This document shows, piece after piece, positions 44,018 to 53,124 of a stretch of DNA of 64,000 nucleotides. Below the pieces are notes generated by a model. The model saw only the letters and a program-made list of their open reading frames with translations. It was not told the origin of the DNA and searched no databases. This DNA comes from Candidatus Rubrimentiphilum sp. (lineage in GTDB: Bacteria > Vulcanimicrobiota > Vulcanimicrobiia > Vulcanimicrobiales > Vulcanimicrobiaceae). The stretch's first letter is position 1. Each line of letters begins with the position of its first letter. The position numbers and the translations under genes are program-made. Where the stretch lies: contig DASTDE010000004.1 in NCBI GenBank assembly GCA_035710515.1, forward strand, positions 310,001 through 374,000, read 5' to 3'.

Positions 44018-45160
44018 ATGACCATCGCCGTGCTGCGGGAAACTGCGCCAAATGAAACGCGCGTGGCGCTCGTTCCCGAAACTGTCGCGAGGCTGACCAA
44101 GGCCGGAACGACGGTGAAGATCGAACGCGGCGCGGGCGAGCGTGCAGCATTCCCGGACGCACTGTATAGCCAAGCCGGAGCTACGGTCGGCGATCGTGCC
44201 GGGACCCTAGCGGATGCCGATTTGGTCGTCACCGTCGGACGGCCCGACGACGGCGTGCTGTCCTCGATGCCCAAACATGCGACATTACTTGGGCTATTGG
44301 GGCCGCTCGGCGACCCGCAGTACGTCAAACGCCTAGCCGACGCCGGTATCACCGCGCTCTCGATGGATGCGATTCCACGCATTACGCGCGCGCAAAGTAT
44401 GGATGCGTTGAGTTCGCAGAGCAACATCGCGGGATATAAAGCAGTACTGCTCGCAGCCTCCGAACTGCCGAAGTTCTTTCCGATGCTCACCACCGCCGCG
44501 GGCACGATCCGTCCGGCAAAAGTTTTGGTGTTGGGCGCAGGCGTCGCGGGATTGCAGGCCATCGCGACCGCGCGGAGGCTCGGCGCAGTCGTAAGCGCGT
44601 ACGACACGCGCGCCGTCGTAAAGGAACAAGTGCAAAGCTTAGGCGCGTCGTTCTTGGAGTTCGATCTTGGCGCGGACGCCGAAGGCGCCGGCGGTTACGC
44701 CAAAGAGTTGACGCCCGAACAGATTCAAGAGCAGCGGCAGTTCATGGTCGATCACATCGGATCGTCCGACGTCGTCATCACGACGGCGCTGGTTCCGGGA
44801 CGTCCGGCTCCGTTACTTATTACGGAAGAAGCGATCGCCGCGATGGGGCCGGGCTCGGTGATCGTCGACCTTGCCGCCGAGGCCGGCGGCAACGCCGCGC
44901 TGACCAAAGCCGATCAAACTGTCGTAACCGCGAACGGCGTGCACATCATCGGCAAGACGAACCTGGCCGGCACGATGCCGTTCCATGCGTCGCAACTCTA
45001 CTCGCGCAACGTTCAAGCCTTGCTCGACGCACTCGTCAAGGACGGGAAGCTGACGCTGGATCCGGAGGACGAGATCGCGCGCGGCACGACGATCGTCCGG
45101 GATGGAAAGATCGTGCATCAGCCGACGCTCGACGCGCTCGGCGCCGGAGTGGCCTCGTGA
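44018..45160 (+). CDS. pntAA: NAD(P) transhydrogenase subunit alpha, part 1 (NAD-binding)
   Basis: Soluble NAD(H)-binding domain I of the proton-translocating transhydrogenase, which uses the proton gradient to reduce NADP. The 380-residue product is related to alanine dehydrogenase: AVLRETAPNETRVALVPE at the start, KVLVLGAGVAGLQAIATA for the Rossmann fold and SSDVVITTALVPGRPAP near residue 250. The alpha subunit is split into two genes here, as in Rhodospirillum. It overlaps the second gene by four bases. Confidence 0.96.
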   Translation: MTIAVLRETAPNETRVALVPETVARLTKAGTTVKIERGAGERAAFPDALYSQAGATVGDRAGTLADADLVVTVGRPDDGVLSSMPKHATLLGLLGPLGDPQYVKRLADAGITALSMDAIPRITRAQSMDALSSQSNIAGYKAVLLAASELPKFFPMLTTAAGTIRPAKVLVLGAGVAGLQAIATARRLGAVVSAYDTRAVVKEQVQSLGASFLEFDLGADAEGAGGYAKELTPEQIQEQRQFMVDHIGSSDVVITTALVPGRPAPLLITEEAIAAMGPGSVIVDLAAEAGGNAALTKADQTVVTANGVHIIGKTNLAGTMPFHASQLYSRNVQALLDALVKDGKLTLDPEDEIARGTTIVRDGKIVHQPTLDALGAGVAS

Positions 45161-45480
45161 GCGAACTCACAACCTTCTTCGAGCTGCTGACGGTCTTCGT
45201 ACTGGCCGTCTTCGTCGGCTTTGAAATGATCTCCAAGGTGCCGACAACGCTGCACACGCCGCTGATGTCCGCGACCAACGCGATCCACGGCATCGTGCTG
45301 GTCGGCGCGATCATCGTGACGATCGAGTTGTTGACTCCGGCGCACGCGCTGGCGACTCCGTTGTTGACCGTTATCGCTATCGTGGCGGTGACGCTGGGCA
45401 CGATCAACGTCGTCGGCGGCTTCGCGGTGACCGAACGCATGCTCCAGATGTTCAAGAAACGCGAGCCGGGCAAGAAGTGA
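45157..45480 (+). CDS. pntAB: NAD(P) transhydrogenase subunit alpha, part 2 (membrane)
   Basis: Short membrane part of the split alpha subunit. The 107-residue product has three hydrophobic segments (about 8-28, 45-65 and 70-92). Typical phrases are VFVGFEMISKVPTTLHTPLMSATNAIHG and INVVGGFAVTERMLQMFK. It overlaps pntAA and pntB by four bases each, so the three subunits are co-translated. Confidence 0.95.
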   Translation: MSELTTFFELLTVFVLAVFVGFEMISKVPTTLHTPLMSATNAIHGIVLVGAIIVTIELLTPAHALATPLLTVIAIVAVTLGTINVVGGFAVTERMLQMFKKREPGKK

Positions 45481-46886
45481 CAGCTTTCGTTCTTCTGCAC
45501 CTAGCCGAGCTCGCCGCGATCGTGCTGTTCTTCCTCGGCCTGCACTTCTTGAGCTCGCCGGCAACGGCGCGCTTTGGAAACCGCCTGGCCGCACTCGGCA
45601 TGCTGATCGCGATCGTCGCGGTCTTGGCTCCGTCACGCGGCATCGGCTGGTGGGCGATCTTGATCGGTATCGTCGCCGGCACGGCCATCGGACTGATCTC
45701 GGCGCTCAAAGTAAAGATGACCGCGATGCCGCAAATGGTCGCGCTCTTCAACGGCGCGGGCGGCGGCGCGGCGGCGTGCGTCTCAACCACGCAATACTTA
45801 TTGTGGGAGCGCGCGCATACTGCGGGCGTCCGGCTGGACGTGCTCACCGACGTATCGCTCGTCATCAGCGCGATTATCGGCGCGGTCAGTGCGGCCGGCT
45901 CGGTCATCGCATTCTTAAAACTGCAAGAACTCATGAGCGGACGTCCGGTCACCTATCCCGGACAACAGATCGTAAACGGAGCGATCGCGCTGGCCATTGC
46001 CGGCCTGGCAGGTTGGGTGATGGTTACGCTCGGCGTCGAGCCGACGTGGGCCTACGGCGTGATGGTCGCGCTCGCGCTGGTACTGGGCGTTCTGTTCGTG
46101 CTGCCGATCGGCGGCGCCGACATGCCGGTCGTGATCTCGTTGCTGAACTCATTTACCGGTCTCGCCGTTGCCATCACCGGCTTCGAATTGCGCTCCAATC
46201 TGCTGATCATCGCGGGCACGCTGGTCGGCGCGAGCGGCACCATGCTGACCATCCTTATGGGCCGAGCGATGAACCGCCCGTTGCGCAACGTGCTGTTCGG
46301 CGCGTTCGGCGCGAGCGGCGGAATGGAAGTCGCCGCGTCCAAAGGCGGCCAGCAGAACATTCGCAGCGTCAGCGTGGACGACGTCGCCGTCATGCTGGCA
46401 TACGCGCACCAAGTCATTGTCGTTCCCGGATACGGCATGGCCGTCGCGCAGGCACAGCACAGCGTGCGCGAGCTCGCCGATCAGCTCGAGAAGCACGGAG
46501 TCACGGTAAAATATGCGATTCATCCCGTCGCCGGCCGCATGCCGGGACACATGAACGTTCTGCTCGCAGAAGCGAACGTGCCCTACAACCAACTCTACGA
46601 CATGGACGACATCAACCCGGAGTTCGCGCGTACCGACGTAGCGCTGATCATCGGCGCGAACGACGTCACGAATCCCGCCGCGCGCAACGTCGCTTCGTCG
46701 CCGATCTACGGCATGCCGATTCTCGACGTCGACAAAGCCGCCAATGTCGTCGTACTCAAGCGTTCGATGCGTTCGGGATTCGCGGGCATTGAGAATCCGC
46801 TTTACGAGGAACCGAAAACCGCCATGCTCTTCGGCGACGCCAAAGCCAGCGTCGACGGTTTGGTCTCAGCGGTTAAAGCGCTCTAA
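45477..46886 (+). CDS. pntB: NAD(P) transhydrogenase subunit beta (NADP-binding)
   Basis: Membrane domain plus NADP(H)-binding domain III. The 469-residue product has about nine membrane helices (1-270) and the soluble C-terminal domain with VIVVPGYGMAVAQAQH, KYAIHPVAGRMPGHMNVLLAEANVPY, IIGANDVTNPAA and VDKAANVVVLKRSM, all of which are signatures. With pntAA and pntAB it forms a complete enzyme for NADPH supply. Confidence 0.97.
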   Translation: MTAFVLLHLAELAAIVLFFLGLHFLSSPATARFGNRLAALGMLIAIVAVLAPSRGIGWWAILIGIVAGTAIGLISALKVKMTAMPQMVALFNGAGGGAAACVSTTQYLLWERAHTAGVRLDVLTDVSLVISAIIGAVSAAGSVIAFLKLQELMSGRPVTYPGQQIVNGAIALAIAGLAGWVMVTLGVEPTWAYGVMVALALVLGVLFVLPIGGADMPVVISLLNSFTGLAVAITGFELRSNLLIIAGTLVGASGTMLTILMGRAMNRPLRNVLFGAFGASGGMEVAASKGGQQNIRSVSVDDVAVMLAYAHQVIVVPGYGMAVAQAQHSVRELADQLEKHGVTVKYAIHPVAGRMPGHMNVLLAEANVPYNQLYDMDDINPEFARTDVALIIGANDVTNPAARNVASSPIYGMPILDVDKAANVVVLKRSMRSGFAGIENPLYEEPKTAMLFGDAKASVDGLVSAVKAL

Positions 46887-46890
46887 CGCG

Positions 46891-47424
46891 CTAGTGCGGT
46901 GCGCGCACCATACGTTCGTATGCGTCGCGCGACGAGTACGCTAAGAACAGCAGTACGATCGGCAGCGCGATGTCGTTGACCCACAGAATGAGTCCGGCAT
47001 TTCCGGGCGCATAGTTTTGACAGCACAGGATCTGCTGGATGTGCTGCGCCGCCGCTCCGAACGAAAAGATCGACACGATAAGCGTCACGGCCAGCCGCAG
47101 CTCGTAGCCGCGCGCCAGCGACAGCAGCGCCACAAAGGCGATGCCGAGTTCCGCCCAAGCGAGCTCCCACTCGAACGGACTGGGCTGCCAGCCGATCGAC
47201 TTCGCGGCAATCTGTTGTATAAACGCATGGAACACGAACGCCCACAGAAAGCCGAACCCAATCGCATAAAAGATCAGCTCGCCCCAGAGCGTGTAGCTCG
47301 CGGTCATTACCGTGTGATGCGCCTTCGCGCGCCGCAGTTTGAATAGCGTCGTTAGAATCGCGATGACGATAAAAACCAACTCGAGATTACCGAGAATGGT
47401 GCTGATGACGCCTGCAACCGTCAT
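46891..47424 (-). CDS. Five-helix membrane protein, DUF6790-like
   Basis: Integral membrane protein of unknown role. The start is ATG 47424, preceded by GGGAAAG; upstream in-frame codons only cross the neighbouring lipoprotein gene. The 177-residue product has about five hydrophobic segments and a conserved-looking loop HIQQILCCQNYAPGNAGLILWVND with paired cysteines, which reminds me of DUF6790 proteins; that family name is uncertain. It follows the solute-binding lipoprotein by 13 bases. Confidence 0.6.
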   Translation of the reverse strand: MTVAGVISTILGNLELVFIVIAILTTLFKLRRAKAHHTVMTASYTLWGELIFYAIGFGFLWAFVFHAFIQQIAAKSIGWQPSPFEWELAWAELGIAFVALLSLARGYELRLAVTLIVSIFSFGAAAQHIQQILCCQNYAPGNAGLILWVNDIALPIVLLFLAYSSRDAYERMVRAPH

Positions 47425-47437
47425 GCTTTCCCTTTCA

Positions 47438-49033
47438 TTAGCGTAACTGCCACGCGGCGGCATTCCATGTGGGCAAGAATGCGTTCGGATAGAAACCGGC
47501 CAGCTGCGAGCGGTACGCATAGATGTAATTCGCGTTGAAGAGATAGATGATCGGCACGTCGGCGGCGACGATTCGTTCGATGTGACCGTACAAGCCTTTG
47601 CGCTGCGTTCGCGACGTCGACGCGAGGGCAGATCGTTCCAGCGCATCGACGCGCGGGTTGCAGTACCGCATGTAATTGCTTGGTGCGCGGCACGCGAGTA
47701 TGGAGGAATCGTCCGGATCCGATCCCATCGTGAACGGCACGTACGCGAGGTCGTAGTTGCCGCTCGCGAGCACCCCGGTGTGCGGCAAGAAGAGCTGCGC
47801 GTTGCTGATCGTCTTCATCTCGACGTTGATGCCGCGTTGCCGCAGCTGAGCTTGTACTGCCGTCGCAACGCGCATGCCCGTGGTCGTCTCTTTGAACTGG
47901 ACGTAGACAAGCGTGAGCGGCTGACCGTTCTTGTGCCGGACGCCGTCACTTCCGCGGCGCCAGCCGGCGGCGTCAAAGAGCGTATCCGCGCAGGGCGGAT
48001 CGTAGCCGGGTTCCTTTACCGAGCGGTCGTACGCCCACGAAAACTGCGGCTGAATCGCATCGGTAACGGGATAGCGTCCGAGTGTGATCTTGCGGCTGAT
48101 CGCCCCGCGGTCGATCGACATCGCGAGTGCGCGCCGGACGCGTGGATCGTTTAGGGGAGGATGCGAAAGGTTGAGCGTCAGTCCGGCGACGACGCCGGTC
48201 GTCACGTACCGGTAAACGATCTCATGATGCGACTGGAGAGTGCGCTGTTGCACCGGCGCGATCAAATTCCAATCCAATTCGCGCGACTGCAGCAGGACGA
48301 GGTTGGTGGCGGGATCGGGGATGACGCGAATGTCGAGCCGTTTCGTCTTGGGCGCGCCGCGCCAGTAGCGCTCGTTGGCGACGTACAGCAGCGACTCGCC
48401 GCGCCGCCAAGAGACGAACCGGTATGGGCCGTCGCCGACTGAGGGCGCCGCGTTAAACGGCGCCTGCGCGAGCGGCTGCTGCGAGCGAAGAACGTGCGCC
48501 GGCAAAACGAACTGCGGGCGATAGCCATACGAAAAGAGCGTGTCGACGGCGGGCGCCCAGCTATGCTTTAAATGAAAGACGACGATGTGCGGTCCGCGCG
48601 CGTAGGCGCGATCGATCAGATCGTAGCCTTCGTGCGACGGCACCGGGTTGCGCGGATCGAGGATCGCGCGCAGCGTGAAGAGCACGTCGTCAGCCGTAAC
48701 CGGAACGCCGTCGCTCCAGCGCACTTGCGGACGCAACCGGTAGACGATGGTGCGCCCGTCGGGCGAGAGATCTCCGTTGGCTTGCGTCGGGACGCGCGTA
48801 ATGAGCTCCGGGATTTCGCGGCCACTCGGATCGAAATCGATGAACGGCTCGAACGCGAGGCGCGCCACCTGCTGCTCGACCGAGGCGGCATCCTGGTGCA
48901 AGAAGAGCGGGTTGAGATTTGCCGGGTCGGACGCCAAGTCGAACCGCACCGCGCCCGAGAGGCGTTGCGGCGAGCCGCTCGAGCAAGCACTCAGCAGCAG
49001 TGCGGCCATCCCCAGCACCCACGCGATGCGCAT
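47438..49033 (-). CDS. Peptide/nickel-type ABC transporter solute-binding lipoprotein, orphan
   Basis: Periplasmic receptor of the family 5 type (OppA/DppA). The 531-residue product has a lipoprotein signal ending LLLSACSSG and family blocks: SDGVPVTADDVLFTLRAILDP, DGPYRFVSWRRGESLLYVANERYWRGAPKTKRLDIRVIPD, and LNLSHPPLNDPRVRRALAMSIDR. No permease or ATPase gene is adjacent, so it must work with a transporter encoded elsewhere or have a sensory role. Confidence 0.9.
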   Translation of the reverse strand: MRIAWVLGMAALLLSACSSGSPQRLSGAVRFDLASDPANLNPLFLHQDAASVEQQVARLAFEPFIDFDPSGREIPELITRVPTQANGDLSPDGRTIVYRLRPQVRWSDGVPVTADDVLFTLRAILDPRNPVPSHEGYDLIDRAYARGPHIVVFHLKHSWAPAVDTLFSYGYRPQFVLPAHVLRSQQPLAQAPFNAAPSVGDGPYRFVSWRRGESLLYVANERYWRGAPKTKRLDIRVIPDPATNLVLLQSRELDWNLIAPVQQRTLQSHHEIVYRYVTTGVVAGLTLNLSHPPLNDPRVRRALAMSIDRGAISRKITLGRYPVTDAIQPQFSWAYDRSVKEPGYDPPCADTLFDAAGWRRGSDGVRHKNGQPLTLVYVQFKETTTGMRVATAVQAQLRQRGINVEMKTISNAQLFLPHTGVLASGNYDLAYVPFTMGSDPDDSSILACRAPSNYMRYCNPRVDALERSALASTSRTQRKGLYGHIERIVAADVPIIYLFNANYIYAYRSQLAGFYPNAFLPTWNAAAWQLR

Positions 49034-49101
49034 GGCTCGGCGCTTCTGCGGGAGCGGCCCAGCCCCCGCCGGGGTCGCTTGCGCCGAACGACCTTCGGGC
49101 G

Positions 49102-49131
49102 TATAGTTATTTTACCGAATATTTTTCGGTA
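49102..49131 (+). promoter_or_regulatory. Perfect palindrome and -10 box in front of the lrp gene
   Basis: TACCGAA-TATTT-TTCGGTA (49113-49131) is a perfect 7-base inverted repeat ending two bases before the lrp ATG. TATAGT at 49102-49107 is a likely -10 box that would start transcription inside the palindrome. Lrp-type regulators normally autoregulate, so this is a good operator candidate. There is no ordinary ribosome site, because the palindrome occupies its place. Confidence 0.6.
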
Positions 49132-49133
49132 TT

Positions 49134-49619
49134 ATGAATAAACACCCGAACATAGCACCCGAACCCGGCGAGTTGGACGACCTCGATCTCCGGCTGCTTT
49201 CCGCTTTGCAGCAAAACGCGCGCTCGACGTTTGCCGATCTCGGCGAGATCGTCGGCCTCAAGGCCTCCGCCGTGCACGATCGCGTGAAACGACTGGAGAG
49301 CCGCGGCTACGTCCGGGGCTACGCCGCGCAGCTCGACGGAAAGCTCCTCGGCCTCGAGCTGGTCGCTTTCGTCGGCTGCTATACCGCGCCCGACTGCAGC
49401 TACGACGCGTTCATCGCGGCGCTCTCCGCGATGCCGGAGATCTGCGAGATTCACAGCGTTGCCGGTGAGGAATCGTTCGTCCTCAAAGTGATGACGCGCT
49501 CGACCGCGCACTTGGACGAGCTGCTCTCCCGTCTGAAGAGCGTACCGGGAATGGCGCGGACGAAAACGACGATCGTCCTTTCAACGCCGTTCGAACGCGG
49601 CGGAATCTCCGTACGATGA
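49134..49619 (+). CDS. Lrp/AsnC family regulator of the lysine genes
   Basis: Feast/famine-type transcription factor. The 161-residue product has an N-terminal helix-turn-helix (DDLDLRLLSALQQNARSTFADLGEIVGLKASAVHDRVKRLESRGYV in full occupies about residues 15-60) and a C-terminal RAM effector domain (about 75-150) with CEIHSVAGEESFVLKVMTRS. It overlaps the next gene by four bases, so it most probably senses lysine or a product and controls kdd-kamA. Confidence 0.92.
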   Translation: MNKHPNIAPEPGELDDLDLRLLSALQQNARSTFADLGEIVGLKASAVHDRVKRLESRGYVRGYAAQLDGKLLGLELVAFVGCYTAPDCSYDAFIAALSAMPEICEIHSVAGEESFVLKVMTRSTAHLDELLSRLKSVPGMARTKTTIVLSTPFERGGISVR

Positions 49620-50680
49620 AATCGCATCGTTACGGCGCGCACCGGGTCATCGCACCGGCAGGCGCCTTACCGCAAAATGCTATGAAGCTCGACAACACGC
49701 CGCGGCCATTCGCCAACGAGATTCTCTGCGACGTCGAGGTGCTGAACCTCGATTCGGCCTCGTTTGCGCAGATTCGCAGCGCGTGCGACGACGATCCAAA
49801 GAAGATTGCCGATCACATTTCGGCAACCGTGCGCGAGCGCGGCAAACAGCACAATGCCGTTACGGGAAGCGGCGGCATGTTCGTGGGCCGCGTCGCCGAG
49901 ATCGGTGAAGCGCTCCAAGACATAGTTGCGCTGCGCGAAGGCGATGCGATTGCCTCGCTGGTCTCCTTGACGCTCACGCCGCTACACCTCGAGACGATCA
50001 CGGAAGTACAACTCGCCAGCGGACACGTGCACGTACGCGGCAAAGCGATCTTGTTTGAATCCGCCGCCTGGGCGAAATTGCCGGACGATATCGATCCCTG
50101 CGTCGCGCTGGCCGTGCTGGACGTAGCCGGCGCGCCCGCCCAGATCGCAAAACTAGCCAAGCCCGGAATGACCATCGCCGTGATCGGCGCGGATGGAAAA
50201 TCCGGCTTGCTGGTGTGCGCCGCCGCGCGATCGCAGCTCCGTACATCGGGCCGCATTATCGGCGTGAGCCCGAACGCGAATTCAGAGGCGGCGCGCCTGC
50301 TTGTTGAAAGCGGACTCGTCGATGCATTCGTCGCGGCCGATGCGCGTGACGCGCTGGCGCTTTCCGAACTCGTTGCGGCCGAAGCGCCGCAGCTCGCCGA
50401 CCTGGTCGTCAATTGCGTCAACGTGGACGGAACCGAGCTCGGTTCGATCCTCTGCGCAAAAGACGGCGGAACGGTCTATTTCTTTTCGATGAACACGTCG
50501 TTTACCGCAGCCGCTTTGGGCGCCGAGGGCGTCGGGAAAGATGTGACGATGCTCATCGGAAACGGCTACACAAAACACCACGCCGATCTTGCGCTGCAAA
50601 CCCTGCGCGACAATCCGGCCATTCACGCCTATTTCACAAAGCAGTTTGCCATCCGTCAGCCCGCGAGGACATCGTTATGA
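49616..50680 (+). CDS. kdd: L-erythro-3,5-diaminohexanoate dehydrogenase
   Basis: Oxidative deamination of 3,5-diaminohexanoate in the lysine fermentation route, with NAD(P). The 354-residue product has the very characteristic opening YGAHRVIAPAGALPQNAMKLDN, then LNLDSASFAQI, ERGKQHNAVTGSGGM and a Rossmann core VIGADGKSGLLVCAAA. It overlaps lrp at its start and kamA at its end by four bases. The intermediate aminomutase subunits (kamD, kamE) and later enzymes (kce, kal, kat) are not in the window. Confidence 0.92.
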   Translation: MKSHRYGAHRVIAPAGALPQNAMKLDNTPRPFANEILCDVEVLNLDSASFAQIRSACDDDPKKIADHISATVRERGKQHNAVTGSGGMFVGRVAEIGEALQDIVALREGDAIASLVSLTLTPLHLETITEVQLASGHVHVRGKAILFESAAWAKLPDDIDPCVALAVLDVAGAPAQIAKLAKPGMTIAVIGADGKSGLLVCAAARSQLRTSGRIIGVSPNANSEAARLLVESGLVDAFVAADARDALALSELVAAEAPQLADLVVNCVNVDGTELGSILCAKDGGTVYFFSMNTSFTAAALGAEGVGKDVTMLIGNGYTKHHADLALQTLRDNPAIHAYFTKQFAIRQPARTSL

Positions 50681-52050
50681 ACGCCGTCATGCACACCAAG
50701 CCGCCCGTCGATCCGAGCTACTTCAAATACAAGAACCTCAAAGAGGGCGAGTTCTGGCGGCACGTTCCGGCCTACAAAGACGTCGACGAAGCCACGTTCA
50801 TGGATCACCTGTGGCAGCAGAAACATTCGGTGAAGACTGCTGCCGAGCTGCTGGAAACAATCGAGGGCCTTGCCTCGGGAGAGTTCATCGAAGATGCGCG
50901 CGCCGGTTTTGCTCACGCGCCCATGGCGGTACGCGTCTCGCCGTATGCGATCGCGCTGATCGATTGGAACGATCCCTACGGCGACCCGATCCGCCGGCAG
51001 TTCATTCCGACCAAGAGCACGTTCTTGCCCGACCATCCGCGCCTGGTACTGGATTCGCTGCACGAGCAGGCCGATTCACCGGTGCCCGGGCTCGTGCACC
51101 GTTACGTCGATAAAGCGCTGTTCTTGCCGCTCGCGGTTTGCCCGGTGTATTGCCGGTTCTGCACGCGCAGCTACGCGATCGGGCCGGATACCGAGGAAGT
51201 GGACAAAGTCGAACTCGCGCGCACGCCCAAACAGTGGCAGGACGCATTCCGCTACATCGCCGAGCGGCCCGAACTCGAGGACATCGTGATCTCGGGCGGC
51301 GACGTCTACCAGCTTCCGCCGAAAAACATCGAGCTGATCGGCAACGCGCTGCTCGACATTCCGCACGTCCGCCGCATGCGCTTTGCGACCAAAGGCCCGG
51401 CCATTATGCCGATGAAGCTGCTTACGGATCCGGCATGGGTGGACGCGCTCGCCGGCGTCGTCGAACGCGGACGGTCGCTCGGCAAGGACGTCGTGCTGCA
51501 CACGCACTTCAACGCGCCCGAAGAGATCACGTGGATCACGCAAAAGGCGATGGCCGTACTCTTCGAGCGCGGAGTGTTCGTCCGCAACCAATCCGTGCTC
51601 ATCCGCGGCGTCAACGACGAGCCGGAGCGCATGGAGTTACTCGTCAAGCGTCTGAGCTACGTCAACGTCCATCCGTATTACGTTTACATGCACGACATGG
51701 TCAAAGGCGTTGAAGATCTGCGCACGACGATCCAAACCGCAGTTGACGTCGAAAAATTCGTGCGAGGCAGTACGGCCGGATTCAACTCGCCGACATTCGT
51801 CTGCGACGCGCCGGGTGGCGGCGGCAAGCGCGACGTGCACAGCTTCGAGTACTACGATCGCGAAAACGGTATCGCCGTTTACACGGCGCCGAGCGTCAAA
51901 CCCGGCAAGGCATTCATGTATTTCGATCCGATCGACCGTCTATCGCCCGACGCGCAAGCGCGCTGGGCCGTCAAAGAGATCCAGGATCAAATGATCCAGA
52001 ATGCCCTGCGGAATTCAGGCGCCGGAGACGATCAGCTCGTCTTAGCTTAA
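50677..52050 (+). CDS. kamA: L-lysine 2,3-aminomutase
   Basis: Radical SAM and PLP enzyme that turns L-lysine into beta-lysine. The start is ATG 50677, overlapping the kdd stop; 457 residues. The iron-sulfur motif is CPVYCRFC near residue 153, the PLP lysine is in DAPGGGGKRDV near residue 380, and EDIVISGGDVYQLP and HTHFNAPEEIT are family blocks. Beta-lysine may feed the adjacent dehydrogenase route or could serve as an osmolyte. Its stop overlaps the convergent PPC-domain gene. Confidence 0.95.
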   Translation: MNAVMHTKPPVDPSYFKYKNLKEGEFWRHVPAYKDVDEATFMDHLWQQKHSVKTAAELLETIEGLASGEFIEDARAGFAHAPMAVRVSPYAIALIDWNDPYGDPIRRQFIPTKSTFLPDHPRLVLDSLHEQADSPVPGLVHRYVDKALFLPLAVCPVYCRFCTRSYAIGPDTEEVDKVELARTPKQWQDAFRYIAERPELEDIVISGGDVYQLPPKNIELIGNALLDIPHVRRMRFATKGPAIMPMKLLTDPAWVDALAGVVERGRSLGKDVVLHTHFNAPEEITWITQKAMAVLFERGVFVRNQSVLIRGVNDEPERMELLVKRLSYVNVHPYYVYMHDMVKGVEDLRTTIQTAVDVEKFVRGSTAGFNSPTFVCDAPGGGGKRDVHSFEYYDRENGIAVYTAPSVKPGKAFMYFDPIDRLSPDAQARWAVKEIQDQMIQNALRNSGAGDDQLVLA

Positions 52051-52487
52051 TGCGTAAGGTCGAGCAGCGGGATGCCGACTTCGGGACGGTCAGTGCGATG
52101 CAGGTTCCCCGCAAGCTCGTCGAGCACGATCTCGAGCGTCGGACGAACCGTTGCTTGGAGCAGATGCCCGCCAACGGCGCTTCCGTCCCGGCGCCCAAGG
52201 ACGACGTGAATGTGCAGTTTCTGCTTACCGTCTAAGATCGAGACGTTGCCGTTAAGCGAAAGCAGCTCGGACTGCGAATCGATTTCGATCGGTTCGTACT
52301 GTTTGTTGGCGAGATTGTAGAAGCCGACTGTGGCGCGCTGCACGCCGCCCAAACCGTGAAAGAACGCCGCCATGACGCTCTGCTCCTCGACGAAACGCTG
52401 CAGTTCGCCCATCACGTCGTCGCCGGTTTCAAAAACCAGCACGAAGCGTCGCGGGACTTCACGTCCGCCAAACAAACGGTATTCCAT
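52047..52487 (-). CDS. PPC (DUF296) domain protein
   Basis: Small trimeric-fold domain found in bacteria as a stand-alone protein and in plants fused to AT-hooks; bacterial role not established. The start is ATG 52487 (MEYRLFGGREVPRRFVLVF), giving 146 residues. Family marks are FVLVFETGDDVMGELQRFV, SVMAAFFHGLGGVQRATVGF, LSLNGNVSILDGKQKLHIHVVLGRRDG and GHLLQATVRPTLEIVL, with conserved histidines that may bind metal. It is divergent from the LOG-family gene. Confidence 0.85.
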   Translation of the reverse strand: MEYRLFGGREVPRRFVLVFETGDDVMGELQRFVEEQSVMAAFFHGLGGVQRATVGFYNLANKQYEPIEIDSQSELLSLNGNVSILDGKQKLHIHVVLGRRDGSAVGGHLLQATVRPTLEIVLDELAGNLHRTDRPEVGIPLLDLTH

Positions 52488-52537
52488 GTCGCCTTCTACG
52501 GCAGGCGCGCGACCGCGCCCCGCCAAACGCCGGGCCA

Positions 52538-53083
52538 ATGCCTCAACGCGTGGGTGTATTCTGCGGTTCGCAATCGGGGAACGGCGACCGGTACATCGAG
52601 ACTGCAATCCTGACCGCCAGCCGCATTGTCCAGCGCGGCTGCGGCATCGTCTACGGCGGCGGGCGCGTGGGTCTGATGGGCGTCCTGGCCGACACGGCGC
52701 TGGCGGCGGGCGGTGAGGTCATCGGCGTGATTCCCGAAGCGCTCGCCGGCAAAGAGATTGCGCATGGCGGTTTGACCGAGCTGCACGTCGTCACCAGCAT
52801 GCACGAGCGCAAAGCGCTGATGGCCGATCTGAGCGACGCGTTCGTGGCCCTGCCCGGCGGATTCGGAACGATGGACGAATTTTGCGAGATACTCACTTGG
52901 GCGCAGCTGCGCATTCACGACAAGCCGGTCGGCCTGCTCAATGCGTACGGCTATTTCGACGACCTGATCGCGCTCTTCGACAACATGGTGAGCGAAGGGT
53001 TCGTCACGCCGCGGAACCGCACGCTGGTGCGAAGCGCCGGAACGATTGACGAACTGCTCGACTCCCTTTTGCCCGTAGGCTAG
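52538..53083 (+). CDS. LOG family (TIGR00730) nucleotide phosphoribohydrolase
   Basis: Cytosolic Rossmann-fold enzyme; characterised members cut cytokinin riboside monophosphates or related nucleotides, releasing ribose 5-phosphate. The 181-residue product starts RVGVFCGSQSG, has IVYGGGRVGLMGVLADTAL and the signature ALPGGFGTMDEFCEILTW. Substrate in bacteria is often unclear; many act as nucleotide 5'-monophosphate nucleosidases. Confident on family, less so on substrate. Confidence 0.92.
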   Translation: MPQRVGVFCGSQSGNGDRYIETAILTASRIVQRGCGIVYGGGRVGLMGVLADTALAAGGEVIGVIPEALAGKEIAHGGLTELHVVTSMHERKALMADLSDAFVALPGGFGTMDEFCEILTWAQLRIHDKPVGLLNAYGYFDDLIALFDNMVSEGFVTPRNRTLVRSAGTIDELLDSLLPVG

Positions 53084-53112
53084 AAAAAAAAGAGGCCGCC
53101 CAAGGCGGCCTC
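53084..53112 (-). terminator. Rho-independent terminator of the three-repeat secreted protein gene
   Basis: On the minus strand a 9-base GC-only-rich stem, GAGGCCGCC/GGCGGCCTC with a 3-base loop, is followed by eight T residues (the plus strand A-run at 53084-53091). It lies 12 bases after the stop of the gene ending at 53125. Read on the plus strand the hairpin lacks a T-run, so it mainly serves the minus strand. Confidence 0.9.
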
Positions 53113-53124
53113 TCATGGTCGTTC

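Noticed and set aside
53092-53112. Terminator for the plus-strand LOG gene
   Set aside because: The hairpin is not followed by a T-run on the plus strand; the T-run is only on the minus strand.
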